Origin: Corynebacterium glucuronolyticum
GTDB taxonomy: Bacteria; Actinomycetota; Actinomycetes; Mycobacteriales; Mycobacteriaceae
DNA length: 64,000 nucleotides
NCBI GenBank assembly: GCA_022772305.1
Contig: JALFAQ010000002.1
Span: forward strand, 90,137 to 154,136
Direction of reading: 5' to 3'
Shown here: piece by piece, positions 21,236 through 30,307 of the stretch
Numbering within the stretch: the first letter of the stretch is position 1
How the letters are laid out: each line of letters opens with the position of its first letter
Made by a program: the position numbers and the translations under genes
The notes under the pieces: model-generated
Told to the model about the DNA's origin: nothing
The model's database searches: none
Seen by the model: only the letters and a program-made list of their open reading frames with translations

Positions 21236-21257
21236 TAGGATAAAATTTCTGTTTATG
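21236..21257 (+). promoter_or_regulatory. Candidate promoter -10 for mltG with a very short leader
   Basis: TAGGAT (21236-21241) lies 18 bases after a TTGCTG -35-like element and 13 bases before the mltG ATG, leaving a leader of only about 7 bases and no Shine-Dalgarno sequence. Confidence 0.4.
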
Positions 21258-22484
21258 GCACGTAGATCACCAGCTCTCGGAGGCTCAGGACCAACGTCTG
21301 ACCCGGCGTTCCACGACGACTACCGCAGCGCAGCAGGCTCCCACGCCGGCTCGAGCGACGGTGGAAACCGGCGGGGTCGGCGTATTGGCGTGCTCATTGG
21401 CATGGCCCTCACCCTCATCGCTGCCGTCATTTACATTGGGGTAATGGGACAAAGTAGTGGTGATTTCCGTGGCGACGGCAACGGTGAGACCGTTCTCGCC
21501 GAGATCGAGCCTGGTTCGACGCTGTCGGAGCTCGGGCCGACCCTCGTGGACAAGGGGGTTGTCTCCAGCAATGAAGCATTCCAGTCTGCTGCGGCCACCA
21601 ATTCCAAGGCTGCAGATGTCAAGCCCGGCTTTTACAAGCTGCAGAAAAAGATGAGTGCTGAGTCTGCCGTCAATGCGTTCCTCAGCCCCGAGAACAAGAT
21701 TGATTTGCTCAAGGTGCCGACCGGCGCGACCCTCATGGATTCGAAGGTTGTCGGTGGTGATACCCGCTACGGCATCTACTCTCTTATCTCGAGCATCTCC
21801 TGCAGCGTGGGCGATTCGTGCTTGAGCTCGGAAGAGCTGCAGGATACGGGTGCAAACGCGGACCCAACCGCACTTGGTGTGCCCGCTTGGGCCATGGGCC
21901 ATGTGCAAGAGGCCGCGGGTGATCCGAAGCGACTGGAGGGGCTCATCGAGCCCGGCGAGTACGTGGTGAACCCCGAGGCATCGGCTGAGGATATCCTTAC
22001 CCAGCTCGTCAGTGCTTCGGCGCAGAGCTTCGCTGAAACCGGTATCGAGGAGCGCGCGGGCGCCATTGGCTTGAGCCCCTATGAGCTGTTGACGGCTGCT
22101 TCCCTCGTAGAGCGAGAGGCTCCTGCAGGCGAGTTCGACAAGGTAGCGCGCGTCATCTTGAACCGCCTGGAAAGGCCCATGCGCCTGGAATTCGACTCCA
22201 CCGTCAACTATGGCTTGGATGAGCAGGAAGTTGCCACGACGGATGAGGACCGTGCACGCGTTACTCCATGGAACACCTACGCCAAGGACGGTCTGCCGGC
22301 GACACCGATTGCCTCCCCATCCATCGAGGCAGTCACCGCGATGGAGAACCCGGCCCCGGGTAACTGGCTGTTCTTCGTTACCATCGACAAGGACGGGACG
22401 ACGATCTTCAACGACACCTTCGAGCAGCACATGGCTGACACGCAAAAGGCTCTCGAATCGGGCGTTTTGGACTCGAATCGGTAA
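21255..22484 (+). CDS. mltG: Endolytic murein transglycosylase MltG
   Basis: This 409-residue YceG-family enzyme cleaves nascent peptidoglycan glycan strands at the membrane. It has a cytoplasmic Gly/Ser/Arg-rich N-terminus, one transmembrane segment (about 55-76, RIGVLIGMALTLIAAVIYIGV), a LysM-like region, and the catalytic domain with LLTAASLVEREAP, where the E in LVERE is the expected catalytic glutamate, and ATPIASPSIEAV and FFVTIDKDG. I chose the ATG at 21255 (MARRSPALGG); the frame continues upstream to 21204 without conservation. The gene lies in the usual ruvX-mltG-aroE cluster. Confidence 0.93.
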   Translation: MARRSPALGGSGPTSDPAFHDDYRSAAGSHAGSSDGGNRRGRRIGVLIGMALTLIAAVIYIGVMGQSSGDFRGDGNGETVLAEIEPGSTLSELGPTLVDKGVVSSNEAFQSAAATNSKAADVKPGFYKLQKKMSAESAVNAFLSPENKIDLLKVPTGATLMDSKVVGGDTRYGIYSLISSISCSVGDSCLSSEELQDTGANADPTALGVPAWAMGHVQEAAGDPKRLEGLIEPGEYVVNPEASAEDILTQLVSASAQSFAETGIEERAGAIGLSPYELLTAASLVEREAPAGEFDKVARVILNRLERPMRLEFDSTVNYGLDEQEVATTDEDRARVTPWNTYAKDGLPATPIASPSIEAVTAMENPAPGNWLFFVTIDKDGTTIFNDTFEQHMADTQKALESGVLDSNR

Positions 22485-22498
22485 CTGAATCCCTACCG

Positions 22499-22540
22499 CA
22501 CAAGAGGAGCACACGCACTGTGTGCTCCTCTTGTGGTTTC
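22499..22540 (+). terminator. Hairpin after mltG, probable terminator
   Basis: A 15-bp perfect stem CACAAGAGGAGCACA/TGTGCTCCTCTTGTG (22499-22513 with 22521-22535) closes a 7-base loop. The T tract after it is short (GTTTC). Confidence 0.7.
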
Positions 22541-22870
22541 AGTGACTGTTCCCCCGATATACGATTTCTGCCCGACATCGCTCGCGTGTAAGTGATGAAC
22601 TCCGCACCTTCAAACGGCCCCATCAACCCCATATCCGACCTCATCACCCCGATTGAGGTCCGCCCCGATAAGCACACACCCCGAATCCAGAACCAGCGAG
22701 AGAAAAGAGTTGCCTGTGTCAACTCGCTCATGCCCTAGAATGACTGATAAAGATTGAACTATAAGGGACGAGCGCTGACGGAATGGATGCCAAGAGGCGT
22801 GGATTGAATATTTCTGACCTAGGTTTCCGCTACCACTTCGTTCCTAGCGTTGCGCTCGACTGGAGAATGC
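22541..22870. other. mltG-aroE intergenic region
   Basis: The 330 bases hold one short open frame with coding-like composition (22595-22738, listed separately). A possible -10 box TAGAAT lies near 22736. I recognise nothing else. Confidence 0.4.
22595..22738 (+). CDS. Possible 47-residue small protein
   Basis: The frame runs ATG to TAG and encodes a hydrophilic 47-residue peptide (MNSAPSNGPINPISDLITPI onward), rich in Pro, Asn and Arg. Its third codon positions are mostly G or C like the neighbouring genes. An in-frame TAA sits just before the start. No strong ribosome binding site is seen and I recognise no family; it may be a chance frame or a remnant. Confidence 0.25.
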   Translation: MNSAPSNGPINPISDLITPIEVRPDKHTPRIQNQREKRVACVNSLMP

Positions 22871-23689
22871 ATGAACACCTGCTACGTTATCGGCTCACCA
22901 ATTGCCCACTCACTGTCGCCCGTGCTGCATACTGCGGGCTATCAGGCGCAGAGAATCGCCGATGAATGGCAGTTTCTTCGCCAGGAATGCGTCGCAGAGG
23001 ATGTGCAGGAGTTCATCGCCAGCCTGGACGCAGATGTGCGGGGAGTTAGCGTCACCATGCCCTGCAAGTTCGCTGCCCTCGAGGCGGCGGACGAGGTATC
23101 GGAAAGAGCCCGTGTCATTGGCTCGGCCAACACGCTGGTGCACCGGGAGGATGACAGCTGGTACGCGGACAACACCGACTGTGAGGGGATTCTCGGCGCA
23201 CTCGCAGAGCTGGGAGTACGAGACAACGTGCGCGGAAACAACGCCGTTGTCATCGGCGGCGGTGGCACATCACGACCCGCACTGTGGGCGCTTGGCCAGC
23301 TGGGTGCGGAAACGGTGACTGTTATCAATCGCACGGACAAATCTGACCAACTGCGACACCTCGTGGGTAACGCTGGATTCCGCTACTCGGACTATTCCGT
23401 GGACCTGGAGGAGATAGCCAAGGAGGCAGCCGTCGTTATTTCCACCGTGCCGTCGGCTGTCTTCGCGGGCCGGGAAGAAGAGATTGCCCACTGTCCAGTG
23501 TTGGATGTCATCTACGACCCGCGTCCGACTCCCTTGGCCACAGCAGCGCGGAAAGCAGGCTACTCGGCAGTAGAAGGCAACGTTATGCTTGCCCACCAGT
23601 CGTTTTCTCAGTATGAGCAATACACCGGTGCAGCTGCGCCGCGGGATGCGATGCGTGCCACACTGGATGCCTACCTAGCCGGTGAATAG
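22871..23689 (+). CDS. aroE: Shikimate 5-dehydrogenase
   Basis: This 272-residue NADP-dependent enzyme reduces 3-dehydroshikimate to shikimate, or is a quinate/shikimate paralog. It has the substrate-binding SPIAHSLSPVLH (about 8-19), the catalytic-lysine region VSVTMPCKFAA, NTLV and ADNTDCEGIL, the dinucleotide loop VIGGGGTSRPALWAL, and DVIYDPRPTPL. I chose the ATG at 22871 because GGAG lies 6 bases upstream and MNTCYVIGSPIAHS matches the family start. Note a cysteine just before the catalytic lysine (PCK rather than the common PxK). Confidence 0.93.
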   Translation: MNTCYVIGSPIAHSLSPVLHTAGYQAQRIADEWQFLRQECVAEDVQEFIASLDADVRGVSVTMPCKFAALEAADEVSERARVIGSANTLVHREDDSWYADNTDCEGILGALAELGVRDNVRGNNAVVIGGGGTSRPALWALGQLGAETVTVINRTDKSDQLRHLVGNAGFRYSDYSVDLEEIAKEAAVVISTVPSAVFAGREEEIAHCPVLDVIYDPRPTPLATAARKAGYSAVEGNVMLAHQSFSQYEQYTGAAAPRDAMRATLDAYLAGE

Positions 23690-23730
23690 CCGTAGCCGAC
23701 CGTATCTGAGGGGAAAACGGTGCGGGGTGG

Positions 23731-23742
23731 GCGTCGACAAGC
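23731..23742 (+). repeat. Recurrent motif GCGTCGACAAGC, intergenic copy
   Basis: The motif is followed by AAGAC. The 16 bases from CGTCGACAAGC match the copies at 57885 and 60084 at 15 of 16 positions. Confidence 0.6.
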
Positions 23743-23770
23743 AAGACCTTGAGCCAAATGGTGACCTAAC

Positions 23771-23790
23771 TATTCGCCACTATTCGCCAC
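23771..23790 (+). repeat. 10-bp tandem direct repeat
   Basis: TATTCGCCAC occurs twice in perfect tandem in the aroE-prepilin peptidase gap. It is followed by two TGGCCA palindromes spaced 12 bases apart. Confidence 0.7.
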
Positions 23791-23884
23791 GTGAATGGCC
23801 AAGATTGTGGCCAATCGTGTGAGGACCAACCTGTTGGGCAGAGCTAACCAGTAGGCCGCGACGCGGGCCCGTAGGCTGAGGAAC

Positions 23885-24364
23885 ATGTGGGGGACACTCT
23901 TGGTGGGAAGCTCAGTCAATATGAGCCTCAGCGGGGCCTTGGTTGCGAACGCAGAACCCTCTGCTTTCGGGCAAGGAGCATCGGTCCTCATCTTTCTCTG
24001 GATGTGCCTGCTGGTGGGCTGGGACGTGTGTTTTCATCGTCTACCAGACTGGCTCACGATTCCTGCCTGGGGAATCCTCCCCATCCTGTGGGTTTTCCTC
24101 GACGTGGAGCATGTGGGCTCGCGGATCGTGGGTGGAATCGTCTGGCTCTGCCTGTACGTTCTTGTAGGTGCGGTAACTGGCGGAGTCGGTGGGGGAGACC
24201 TCAAGCTCGCCTTCCCGCTTGGCCAGGTCGTGGGGTTATCGCTCGTCCTTCCGTCCATCGCGGTGGCGGCGGTGATGACGCTCGTGCTTGCCCGTCCTGG
24301 ACAACGCGTGGCGCATGGGCCGGCGATGATTGTCGCCTCCGTGGGATGCCTGTTGCTCTTTTAG
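23885..24364 (+). CDS. Prepilin-type leader peptidase, A24 catalytic domain only
   Basis: This 159-residue polytopic membrane protein has about five hydrophobic segments. It carries the two aspartates expected for A24 aspartic peptidases: the first in WDVCFHRLPDWLT (about residue 46) and the second in the GxGD-type motif GGGDLKLAFP (about residue 103). It lacks the N-terminal methylase and zinc domain of classical PilD. It would process type IV pilin-like or Tad signal peptides; no pilus genes are in this window. The gene lies before aroC, as in other corynebacteria. Confidence 0.85.
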   Translation: MWGTLLVGSSVNMSLSGALVANAEPSAFGQGASVLIFLWMCLLVGWDVCFHRLPDWLTIPAWGILPILWVFLDVEHVGSRIVGGIVWLCLYVLVGAVTGGVGGGDLKLAFPLGQVVGLSLVLPSIAVAAVMTLVLARPGQRVAHGPAMIVASVGCLLLF

Positions 24365-24519
24365 ATATGTGATTTGTTCATGGAGCATCCCTTGCGCGAC
24401 GACTGTCTGCGCGGTTGGTGACGCGAACGATTCCCAAAGCCGGGGAAAGTGTCGAACGAAAAGGCGCATCGGAGAGGTAGAAAATTGTATTTCGGGATAA
24501 TCGTGAAAGAATATGAACT

Positions 24520-25740
24520 ATGCTTCGATGGTCAACTTCTGGAGAATCGCACGGACAAGCACTGGTAGCCCTCATGGAGGGCATCCCACGTGGCGTGGAA
24601 ATCAGCACGAGTGATGTGCAACGGGCACTCGCCCGTCGTCGACTCGGCTACGGTCGCGGTGCGCGGATGAAGTTTGAAGCCGACGAGGTCACATTCCTCG
24701 GTGGCTTCCGTTACGGGCGCACTCTCGGCAGCCCGATTTCCATCGTCATCGGCAACACAGAGTGGCCGAAGTGGACCACCATTATGAGCGCGGACCCGAT
24801 CGATACGTCAGATCCTGAGGTAGAAAAGGCGCTCAATTCAGGCAGGGGAGCTATTCTTACGCGCCCGCGCCCGGGTCACGCAGACTTCGCAGGAATGATT
24901 AAGTATGGTGCCGAGGATGCACGCGACATCCTCGAGCGCTCCTCCGCCCGCGAAACGGCGGCGCGCGTTGCCTGCGGTGAGGTAGCAAAACAATTCCTCG
25001 CGCAGGTAGGCGGTATCACCGTCCTCTCCCATGTCATGGCGATCGGCGGAAGTGAGCCGAAAGATACAGCCCTTCCCCAGCCTGGTGACGAGGAACGTAT
25101 TGATGCCTCCCCAGTCCGCGCTCTTAGCCAAGAAGCGACTGATGCTATGGTCGCGCGCATTGATGCGGCGAAGAAGCAGGGCGATACCCTCGGTGGCGTC
25201 GTCGAAGTTGTTGTCCACGGACTTCCCATCGGCTTGGGTTCTCACGTTACAGCCAGGAGCAGGCTCGACGGTCAGCTCGCACAAGCCGTGATGAGCATCC
25301 AGGCCATTAAGGGCGTCGAAATCGGCGACGGTTTCGAAGAAGCAAACCGGCCAGGAAGCGCAGCCCACGATGAGATCATTACAGGCGAAGGTATTCCCAT
25401 CCGGGCGAGCAACCGTGCTGGCGGGCTCGAAGGCGGCATGACCAACGGGCAGCCTCTCATCGTCCGCGCTGCGATGAAGCCCATCTCCACCGTGCCCCGG
25501 GCGCTGCGGACAGTGGACATGTCTACGGGCGAACCCGCAACGGCCATTCACCAGCGTTCCGACGTGTGCGCAGTCCCAGCCGCTGCTGTCGTCGCCGAGG
25601 CCGAGGTGGCCCTCGTTCTTGCACGTGCCGTTCTGGAGATGTTCGGTGGCAACACAGTGGAGGAGATCGCTTCGCGCATCGCCGACTACCGCGCTGGCGT
25701 GCAGGAACGGCTGACCTGGGATGGCGAAGATAATGAGTAA
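24520..25740 (+). CDS. aroC: Chorismate synthase
   Basis: This 406-residue FMN-dependent enzyme makes chorismate from EPSP, the last shared step of aromatic synthesis. Signature stretches are [35 protein letters not shown] [32 protein letters not shown] and [17 protein letters not shown], with the C-terminal [19 protein letters not shown]. The start ATG gives [12 protein letters not shown]. Its stop codon overlaps the start of aroK. Confidence 0.97.
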   Translation: MLRWSTSGESHGQALVALMEGIPRGVEISTSDVQRALARRRLGYGRGARMKFEADEVTFLGGFRYGRTLGSPISIVIGNTEWPKWTTIMSADPIDTSDPEVEKALNSGRGAILTRPRPGHADFAGMIKYGAEDARDILERSSARETAARVACGEVAKQFLAQVGGITVLSHVMAIGGSEPKDTALPQPGDEERIDASPVRALSQEATDAMVARIDAAKKQGDTLGGVVEVVVHGLPIGLGSHVTARSRLDGQLAQAVMSIQAIKGVEIGDGFEEANRPGSAAHDEIITGEGIPIRASNRAGGLEGGMTNGQPLIVRAAMKPISTVPRALRTVDMSTGEPATAIHQRSDVCAVPAAAVVAEAEVALVLARAVLEMFGGNTVEEIASRIADYRAGVQERLTWDGEDNE

Positions 25741-26239
25741 GCCACGCGTCGTACTCGTCGGCCCTCCCGGTGCTGGAAAGACAACCGTCGGTCGTCGCCT
25801 GGCCAGCACCCTCAACGTGCCATTCGTGGATAGTGACCACCTTATTGAAGAGAAATACGGCAAACCGTGTGGTGACGTGTTCTCCGAACTAGGAGAGGAG
25901 CATTTCCGAGTCGTGGAGCGCGAACATATCGCCGGAGCACTGACCGGACACGGAATCCTCAGCGTCGGCGGCGGTGCGGTGACCACGGAGGAAACACGCG
26001 CACTTTTCGATGACCACACAGTCGTCTGGCTCGACGTGTCCGATGCGGCTGGATTCGCCAGAACCAATGCGGAGGGCACGCGCCCAGTGCTGGCGGCCGA
26101 GGATCCCAAGCAGCACTACTCTGAGCTCCTCGCATCTCGCCGCGAGTGGTACCGGGAGGTCTCCACGTACCGTGTGCGCACGGACAACAAGCGCCCGACG
26201 GCCATCGTCGGTGAGATCCTCGAACTTATCTGGGGTTAG
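25733..26239 (+). CDS. aroK: Shikimate kinase
   Basis: This 168-residue P-loop kinase phosphorylates shikimate at the 3-OH with ATP. Walker A is GPPGAGKTT (about 10-18), the shikimate/Mg region is [10 protein letters not shown], the glycine-rich SVGGGAVT follows, and the lid has [12 protein letters not shown] with [13 protein letters not shown] near the end. The start at 25733 overlaps the aroC stop by 8 bases. An in-frame ATG 12 bases earlier (25721) is also possible. Translational coupling with aroC is likely. Confidence 0.94.
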   Translation: MSKPRVVLVGPPGAGKTTVGRRLASTLNVPFVDSDHLIEEKYGKPCGDVFSELGEEHFRVVEREHIAGALTGHGILSVGGGAVTTEETRALFDDHTVVWLDVSDAAGFARTNAEGTRPVLAAEDPKQHYSELLASRREWYREVSTYRVRTDNKRPTAIVGEILELIWG

Positions 26240-26483
26240 CGCGAGAGTGTTCCTGCCGCGGAATCAGTGTCTTTTCGTGGCCTTTTCCTTGTGGGTGATC
26301 TCTTAGCCGGGAAGATCTCTCATGCAGGACGCAGGCGGCCCTCCCGCTTTTTGCATCAGAGGTCTCCTGTATCGATGGTTTCCTACCTTGGTGCCTTCCA
26401 GTGTTTCCAGCGTTGGCGTGATTTGGATTGTTCCAGCGCTGGTGCTCCTTAGGCTTGCAGCCCAGTAAGTGGCGGTGGAGTGA

Positions 26484-26598
26484 GAGACAGGAGAAGACTC
26501 CGCCAGAAGGAGTGGACGGTGTGGTCTGCTCGGTAGCACGGGGAGATACGACCTCACACAGATGTGACCACAACATGTCGCTGTTGTGCTCCTGTCTC
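26484..26598 (+). ncRNA. Candidate structured RNA, multi-branch fold
   Basis: A perfect 10-bp closing helix joins GAGACAGGAG (26484-26493) to CTCCTGTCTC (26589-26598). Inside are ACTCC/GGAGT (26497-26501 with 26509-26513), GTGTGGTC/GACCTCAC with one mismatch (26519-26526 with 26550-26557) capped by TGCT-CGGT-AGCA (26527-26538), and CACAAC/GTTGTG (26569-26574 with 26583-26588) stacked directly on the closing helix. Competing helices exist: GGCGG/CCGCC (26471-26475 with 26500-26504) and TCACA/TGTGA (26554-26558 with 26563-26567), which would allow a switch. It does not match any riboswitch consensus I know. It could be a cis-leader of aroB or a free small RNA. Confidence 0.4.
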
Positions 26599-26639
26599 CC
26601 GAGAGATCACTGCATGGAACTAATCCTCCAGACAGAAGA

Positions 26640-26680
26640 ATGGGGGAGCAATCGTGGGAACTCCCCATGTTTGTTTTGTT
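26640..26680 (+). terminator. Intrinsic terminator after the candidate RNA
   Basis: ATGGGGGAG/CTCCCCAT (26640-26648 with 26661-26668, one bulged G) is followed by GTTTGTTTTGTTGGTTTT. It lies in the plus direction, upstream of aroB. Confidence 0.7.
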
Positions 26681-26793
26681 GGTTTTACTTTGAGTTTGCC
26701 TAAATTGTGCATCATTTGGGGGTGGTCAATTGTGGGAAAACGTGCAGGTAAGGATGGGTCTTTCTGAAATGTTGAGTTGCTTTGCTTCAGGAT

Positions 26794-26853
26794 ATGGCAA
26801 AATTAAGGAGGAGCTTTTCGGCAAACGCTGAAGCCAAGCCGAAAATTCTTTAA
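26794..26853 (+). promoter_or_regulatory. Possible aroB attenuator: leader peptide frame plus hairpin
   Basis: A 19-codon frame (ATG 26794, TAA 26851; AGGA just upstream) overlaps the perfect stem TTTTCGGC/GCCGAAAA (26815-26822 with 26838-26845), which is followed by TTCTTT. The peptide has one Phe and no Trp or Tyr, so it is not an aromatic-codon attenuator. Confidence 0.3.
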
Positions 26854-26914
26854 AATTCTAAGAAATCTACAGAAATGTACACACGGTCACAAGTTGACCC
26901 GATGGAGGTTGGGT

Positions 26915-28000
26915 ATGCCTGGCAGGCAGAGCATCATCGTTAATGCTCAAAGGCAGTACGCTGTCACGATTGGAAACGATCTGAAAAAAGAGATCGCATC
27001 TTTCATAGTCAGATTAGAAAAGGCCCGTCACGTCATACTTGTCCACCAGCCAACACTCAAGGAAGCCGCGAAGAGCCTGGAAAGCGAGCTCTCCCTTGCA
27101 GGGTTTGTCGTGACCCTTGCAGAGATCCCGGATGCGGAAGCAGGAAAGACAGCTTCCGTCCTGGAGAAACTGTGGCACCTGTGTGGCGAGAACAATATCG
27201 CGCGTTCAGACGTTGTCGTCGGCCTCGGTGGTGGGGCGGCAACAGACCTCGCCGGCTTCTTGGCTGCAACCTGGATGCGTGGCGTTTCGCTCGTCAACAT
27301 CCCCACCTCGCTTCTCGGGATGGTCGATGCAGCAGTCGGCGGAAAGACCGGGATCAACTCCCCGTACGGCAAGAACCTAGTTGGCTCCTTCTACGAGCCC
27401 AACGCTGTGTTTATCGATCTTGATTTCCTCGCTTCACTGCCACAAGAAGATCTGAAGTCCGGTGCCGCAGAGATTATCAAGTGCGGGTTCATTAAGGATC
27501 CCACCATCCTCGACATCGTGGAGAAGAACCCCAACTGTTTCCAGGAAAGGGGAGAAGACCTCACCTCCGTCATCACCCGCTCTATCCAAGTCAAGGCAGA
27601 TGTGGTGTCTAAGGATCTGCGGGAAAGCGACCTGCGAGAAATCCTCAACTACGGGCACACCTTTGGCCATGGTGTAGAAAACTACGAGCAGTACACGTGG
27701 AAGCACGGGTATGCCGTTGCTGTCGGTATGGTGTTTGCCGCACAGTTGGCAAAGAGTCGCGGACTCATCTCGCAGGAGATCGTCGACAAGCACATCCGCA
27801 TCCTCGAATCCGTTGGACTGCCGACTACCTACAAACAAGGGATTTTCGGCCTCATCTACGAGTCGATGAAGCATGACAAGAAGGCCCGCGCAGGAAAACT
27901 TCGTTTCGTGTGCCTCAATGGGATCGGCAGCACCACTCGCGTCGAGGGGCCGAGCTTTTCAGAGCTGCGGGAAGCCTACGACTCGTTGGCGGCCGAATAA
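26915..28000 (+). CDS. aroB: 3-Dehydroquinate synthase
   Basis: This 361-residue NAD- and metal-dependent enzyme closes DAHP to 3-dehydroquinate, step 2 of the shikimate pathway. It has the NAD loop VVVGLGGGAATDLAGFLA (about 98-115), PTSLLGMVDAAVGGKTGIN, GAAEIIKCG and the metal ligands in ILNYGHTFGHGVEN and WKHGYAVAVGM. I chose the ATG at 26915 because GGAGG lies 6 bases upstream; a TTG in frame at 26894 is less likely. It is separated from aroK by a long leader region. A CGTCGACAAGC motif lies within the gene at 27781. Confidence 0.95.
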   Translation: MPGRQSIIVNAQRQYAVTIGNDLKKEIASFIVRLEKARHVILVHQPTLKEAAKSLESELSLAGFVVTLAEIPDAEAGKTASVLEKLWHLCGENNIARSDVVVGLGGGAATDLAGFLAATWMRGVSLVNIPTSLLGMVDAAVGGKTGINSPYGKNLVGSFYEPNAVFIDLDFLASLPQEDLKSGAAEIIKCGFIKDPTILDIVEKNPNCFQERGEDLTSVITRSIQVKADVVSKDLRESDLREILNYGHTFGHGVENYEQYTWKHGYAVAVGMVFAAQLAKSRGLISQEIVDKHIRILESVGLPTTYKQGIFGLIYESMKHDKKARAGKLRFVCLNGIGSTTRVEGPSFSELREAYDSLAAE

Positions 28001-28395
28001 GGCAGTTTGTTTGGGGCATGACTCGCGTGAGCGGCGGGGCCATGCCTGTCCTCGCTGAGGGCGTTGTGTCCTCTACCTACCGCGCTCGACTCACGACGCA
28101 CGGCGCATGATGCGCGTCGCGCGACGAAGTTCGCGTCGGTGGGAGAGAGATACAGCTGACGAAGGAGAAATAGACCCCATGCGGCCTCCATAGGAACGGC
28201 GCTGTTGCTCCGGGTGGAATAGCCCCTGGCCTACAATGTTTTGAAAAGAGAAGTTCATTTTTGCAGGCCGTACCACTCACCGTTACGGGCCGTACAGCCA
28301 AAGGCTTAGCTGCTTCGACCTTGGGCTGGAGCTGAATTCCACAGTTTGAGGGACTGCCCAGTTAACACCACGAGATTCAGAAGAAAGGACAGGAA
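28001..28395. other. aroB-aroQ intergenic region
   Basis: The 395 bases hold no gene I can support. It contains a GGCATG...CATGCC enclosing repeat just after aroB (about 28015-28046) and the near-palindrome GCGCAT-G-ATGCGC at 28103-28115. A GAAAGGA site before aroQ serves translation. Confidence 0.45.
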
Positions 28396-28893
28396 ATGTC
28401 ATTTACTCAGGAGCAATCTGCTTCCACACCAGATTTTTCCCAATCCGCCGGGGTGACTGCAGGCGCTGATGTCCTTGTTCTCAATGGACCCAACCTCGAC
28501 CGGCTAGGAAAGCGACAGCCCGATGTCTATGGCACGACCACGTTGAACGATGTGTGTGCCCTTATCGATCGCCATGCCGTTGAGCACGGTCTCACCGTTT
28601 GCCACCGACAGTCCAACTACGAGGGGCAGCTCATCGAGTGGGTGCACGAAGCAGCTGATGCGGACATCCCCGTCATTATCAACCCCGGTGGCTTTACCCA
28701 CACATCCGTCGCCCTGCGGGATGCTTTGGCAGAAATCGCAGACGGCCGTGGTTTCGTCGAGGTACACATTTCCAACGTGCACGCACGGGAAGAATTCCGT
28801 CATCACAGCTTCCTTTCACCGATTGCACGCGGTGTCATCGCCGGCCTCGGCATCTATGGGTACGTTGCGGCACTCGGGTATTTCGCTTCCTGA
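28396..28893 (+). CDS. aroQ: 3-Dehydroquinate dehydratase, type II
   Basis: This 165-residue enzyme dehydrates 3-dehydroquinate to 3-dehydroshikimate. The type II fold is marked by [21 protein letters not shown] (the Arg and Tyr of the active-site lid), [35 protein letters not shown] and [18 protein letters not shown]. About 20 extra N-terminal residues precede the core. An AGAAGAAAGGACAGG site precedes the ATG. It follows aroB after a 395-base gap and is followed by pepQ. Confidence 0.95.
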   Translation: MSFTQEQSASTPDFSQSAGVTAGADVLVLNGPNLDRLGKRQPDVYGTTTLNDVCALIDRHAVEHGLTVCHRQSNYEGQLIEWVHEAADADIPVIINPGGFTHTSVALRDALAEIADGRGFVEVHISNVHAREEFRHHSFLSPIARGVIAGLGIYGYVAALGYFAS

Positions 28894-29064
28894 ATAGTGG
28901 CTTGCAGTCAGTGATGAGGTGATCGTCACTGGTGGCACCACTACGCGGGGAGGCTGCAGCTACGACCCCGGAAGTGGGGGAAGAGTCAAAAACCTCCCAT
29001 CTGGTGAACCAATTCGGGGCTACTATGGGGTAAACGATTCATCCCCCAGGCAAAGGTGGTTTTC

Positions 29065-30159
29065 ATGACAGTCTATGCAGATACCCGGTTTCAAAATCGA
29101 CGTCGTCGTCTGGCATCAACACTCGCCGGCCAGCGCATAGACGCGATGCTCGTCACGCACCTGACACACGTGCGCTTCCTCTCCGGATTCTCTGGTTCCA
29201 ACGGAGCCGTGCTGGTCAAGAAAGACCTCACCGCCCTCATCTCCACGGATGGGCGCTACACCACCCAGGTCGGGGAAGAGGCTTCCGATCTCGACCTTGT
29301 GAGCGCACGTAACTGCGGGCAGGCCCTACTGGAAACGCTTGACGGTCCCCGTCGTGTAGGTTACGAGGCCGACTACGTCACCGTAAGTGAGCTGGAAAAC
29401 CTGGAGAAGGCCTGCCCTGAGGGAGTGACCCTCGTCCCTGTCACTGGTGTCATTGAAGAGATCCGCTTGGTCAAGGACGAGGTTTCTCTCGATCACCTGC
29501 GACACGTCGCGCGCATCGCAGTGGTCGCCTGGGAGGAGCTTTTGGAAGCAGGGGAGCTTCGCGCCGGCCGACGGGAAAACGAAGTCGCCGCTGATCTGGA
29601 ATACCGGATGCGTAAGCACGGAAGCGAGCACACGTCCTTCGACACCATCGTGGCAAGCGGATTGAATTCTGCGAAACCACACCATGGTGCAGACGACACG
29701 GTTATCCGGGATGGGGATATCGTCACGGTGGACTTTGGTGCCCACCTCCTCGGCTTTAACTCTGACATCACCCGAAGCGTCATCGTCGGCCATACGACGG
29801 ATTTCACCAAGGAAATCTACGATGTTGTCCTCCGCGCTCAGCTCGCAGGCATTGAGGCAGCGACACCGGGAACTGCACTCGTCGATGTAGACCGCGCCTG
29901 CCGCGACATCATTAATGAGGCCGGCTACGGTGAGTATTTCGTACACTCCACAGGACACGGCGTAGGCTTGGATGTGCATGAAGCTCCCTATGCCTCCACT
30001 GCAGGTCAAGGTGTTCTCGAACCGGGAATGACGCTCACCATTGAGCCGGGCATCTACGTTCCGGGTAAGGGCGGTGTGCGAATAGAGGATTCACTTATTA
30101 TTCGCGCAGGCGTGCCCGAAATCATCACCGATACGCCAAAGGAATTGCGACTGGTGTAA
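29065..30159 (+). CDS. pepQ: Xaa-Pro aminopeptidase/dipeptidase, M24B family
   Basis: This 364-residue creatinase-like N-domain plus pita-bread metallopeptidase cleaves X-Pro bonds. The two-metal site residues are visible in VDFGAHLLGFNSDITR, HSTGHGVGLDVHE, LTIEPGIYVPG and GVRIEDSLII. The ATG at 29065 has AAAGGTGG about 6 bases upstream; the GTG at 29056 is an alternative. As in many actinobacteria, it lies between aroQ and efp. Confidence 0.92.
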   Translation: MTVYADTRFQNRRRRLASTLAGQRIDAMLVTHLTHVRFLSGFSGSNGAVLVKKDLTALISTDGRYTTQVGEEASDLDLVSARNCGQALLETLDGPRRVGYEADYVTVSELENLEKACPEGVTLVPVTGVIEEIRLVKDEVSLDHLRHVARIAVVAWEELLEAGELRAGRRENEVAADLEYRMRKHGSEHTSFDTIVASGLNSAKPHHGADDTVIRDGDIVTVDFGAHLLGFNSDITRSVIVGHTTDFTKEIYDVVLRAQLAGIEAATPGTALVDVDRACRDIINEAGYGEYFVHSTGHGVGLDVHEAPYASTAGQGVLEPGMTLTIEPGIYVPGKGGVRIEDSLIIRAGVPEIITDTPKELRLV

Positions 30160-30307
30160 GATTTACCCGCTAGTAAAAAGATAACCCTCGACGTTCCGAG
30201 GATTGTGGTGGGAAAAACCAGTGCTGGGCCCGTTCAGTCAGGTCTGCATACGTTGGTTTTCCCGCCAGATGCGGGACGTGTCAATGTGTTTCGAAGGAGT
30301 TCGTTCG

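Larger units (their letters stand above)
26240..26914. other. Long non-coding gap between aroK and aroB
   Basis: This 675-base break in an otherwise tight shikimate operon has no recognisable protein gene. Reading 5' to 3' it contains a candidate structured RNA (26484-26598), a terminator (26640-26680), a short leader-peptide-like frame (26794-26853) overlapping a second terminator-like hairpin (26815-26850), and the strong aroB ribosome binding site GGAGG (26904-26908). The second half is clearly more AT-rich than the flanking genes. Confidence 0.6.

Noticed and set aside
26226..26576. 116-codon minus-strand frame in the aroK-aroB gap
   Set aside because: Its Pro/His/Ser-rich translation has no family resemblance and the region shows RNA-like stems; no start signal.
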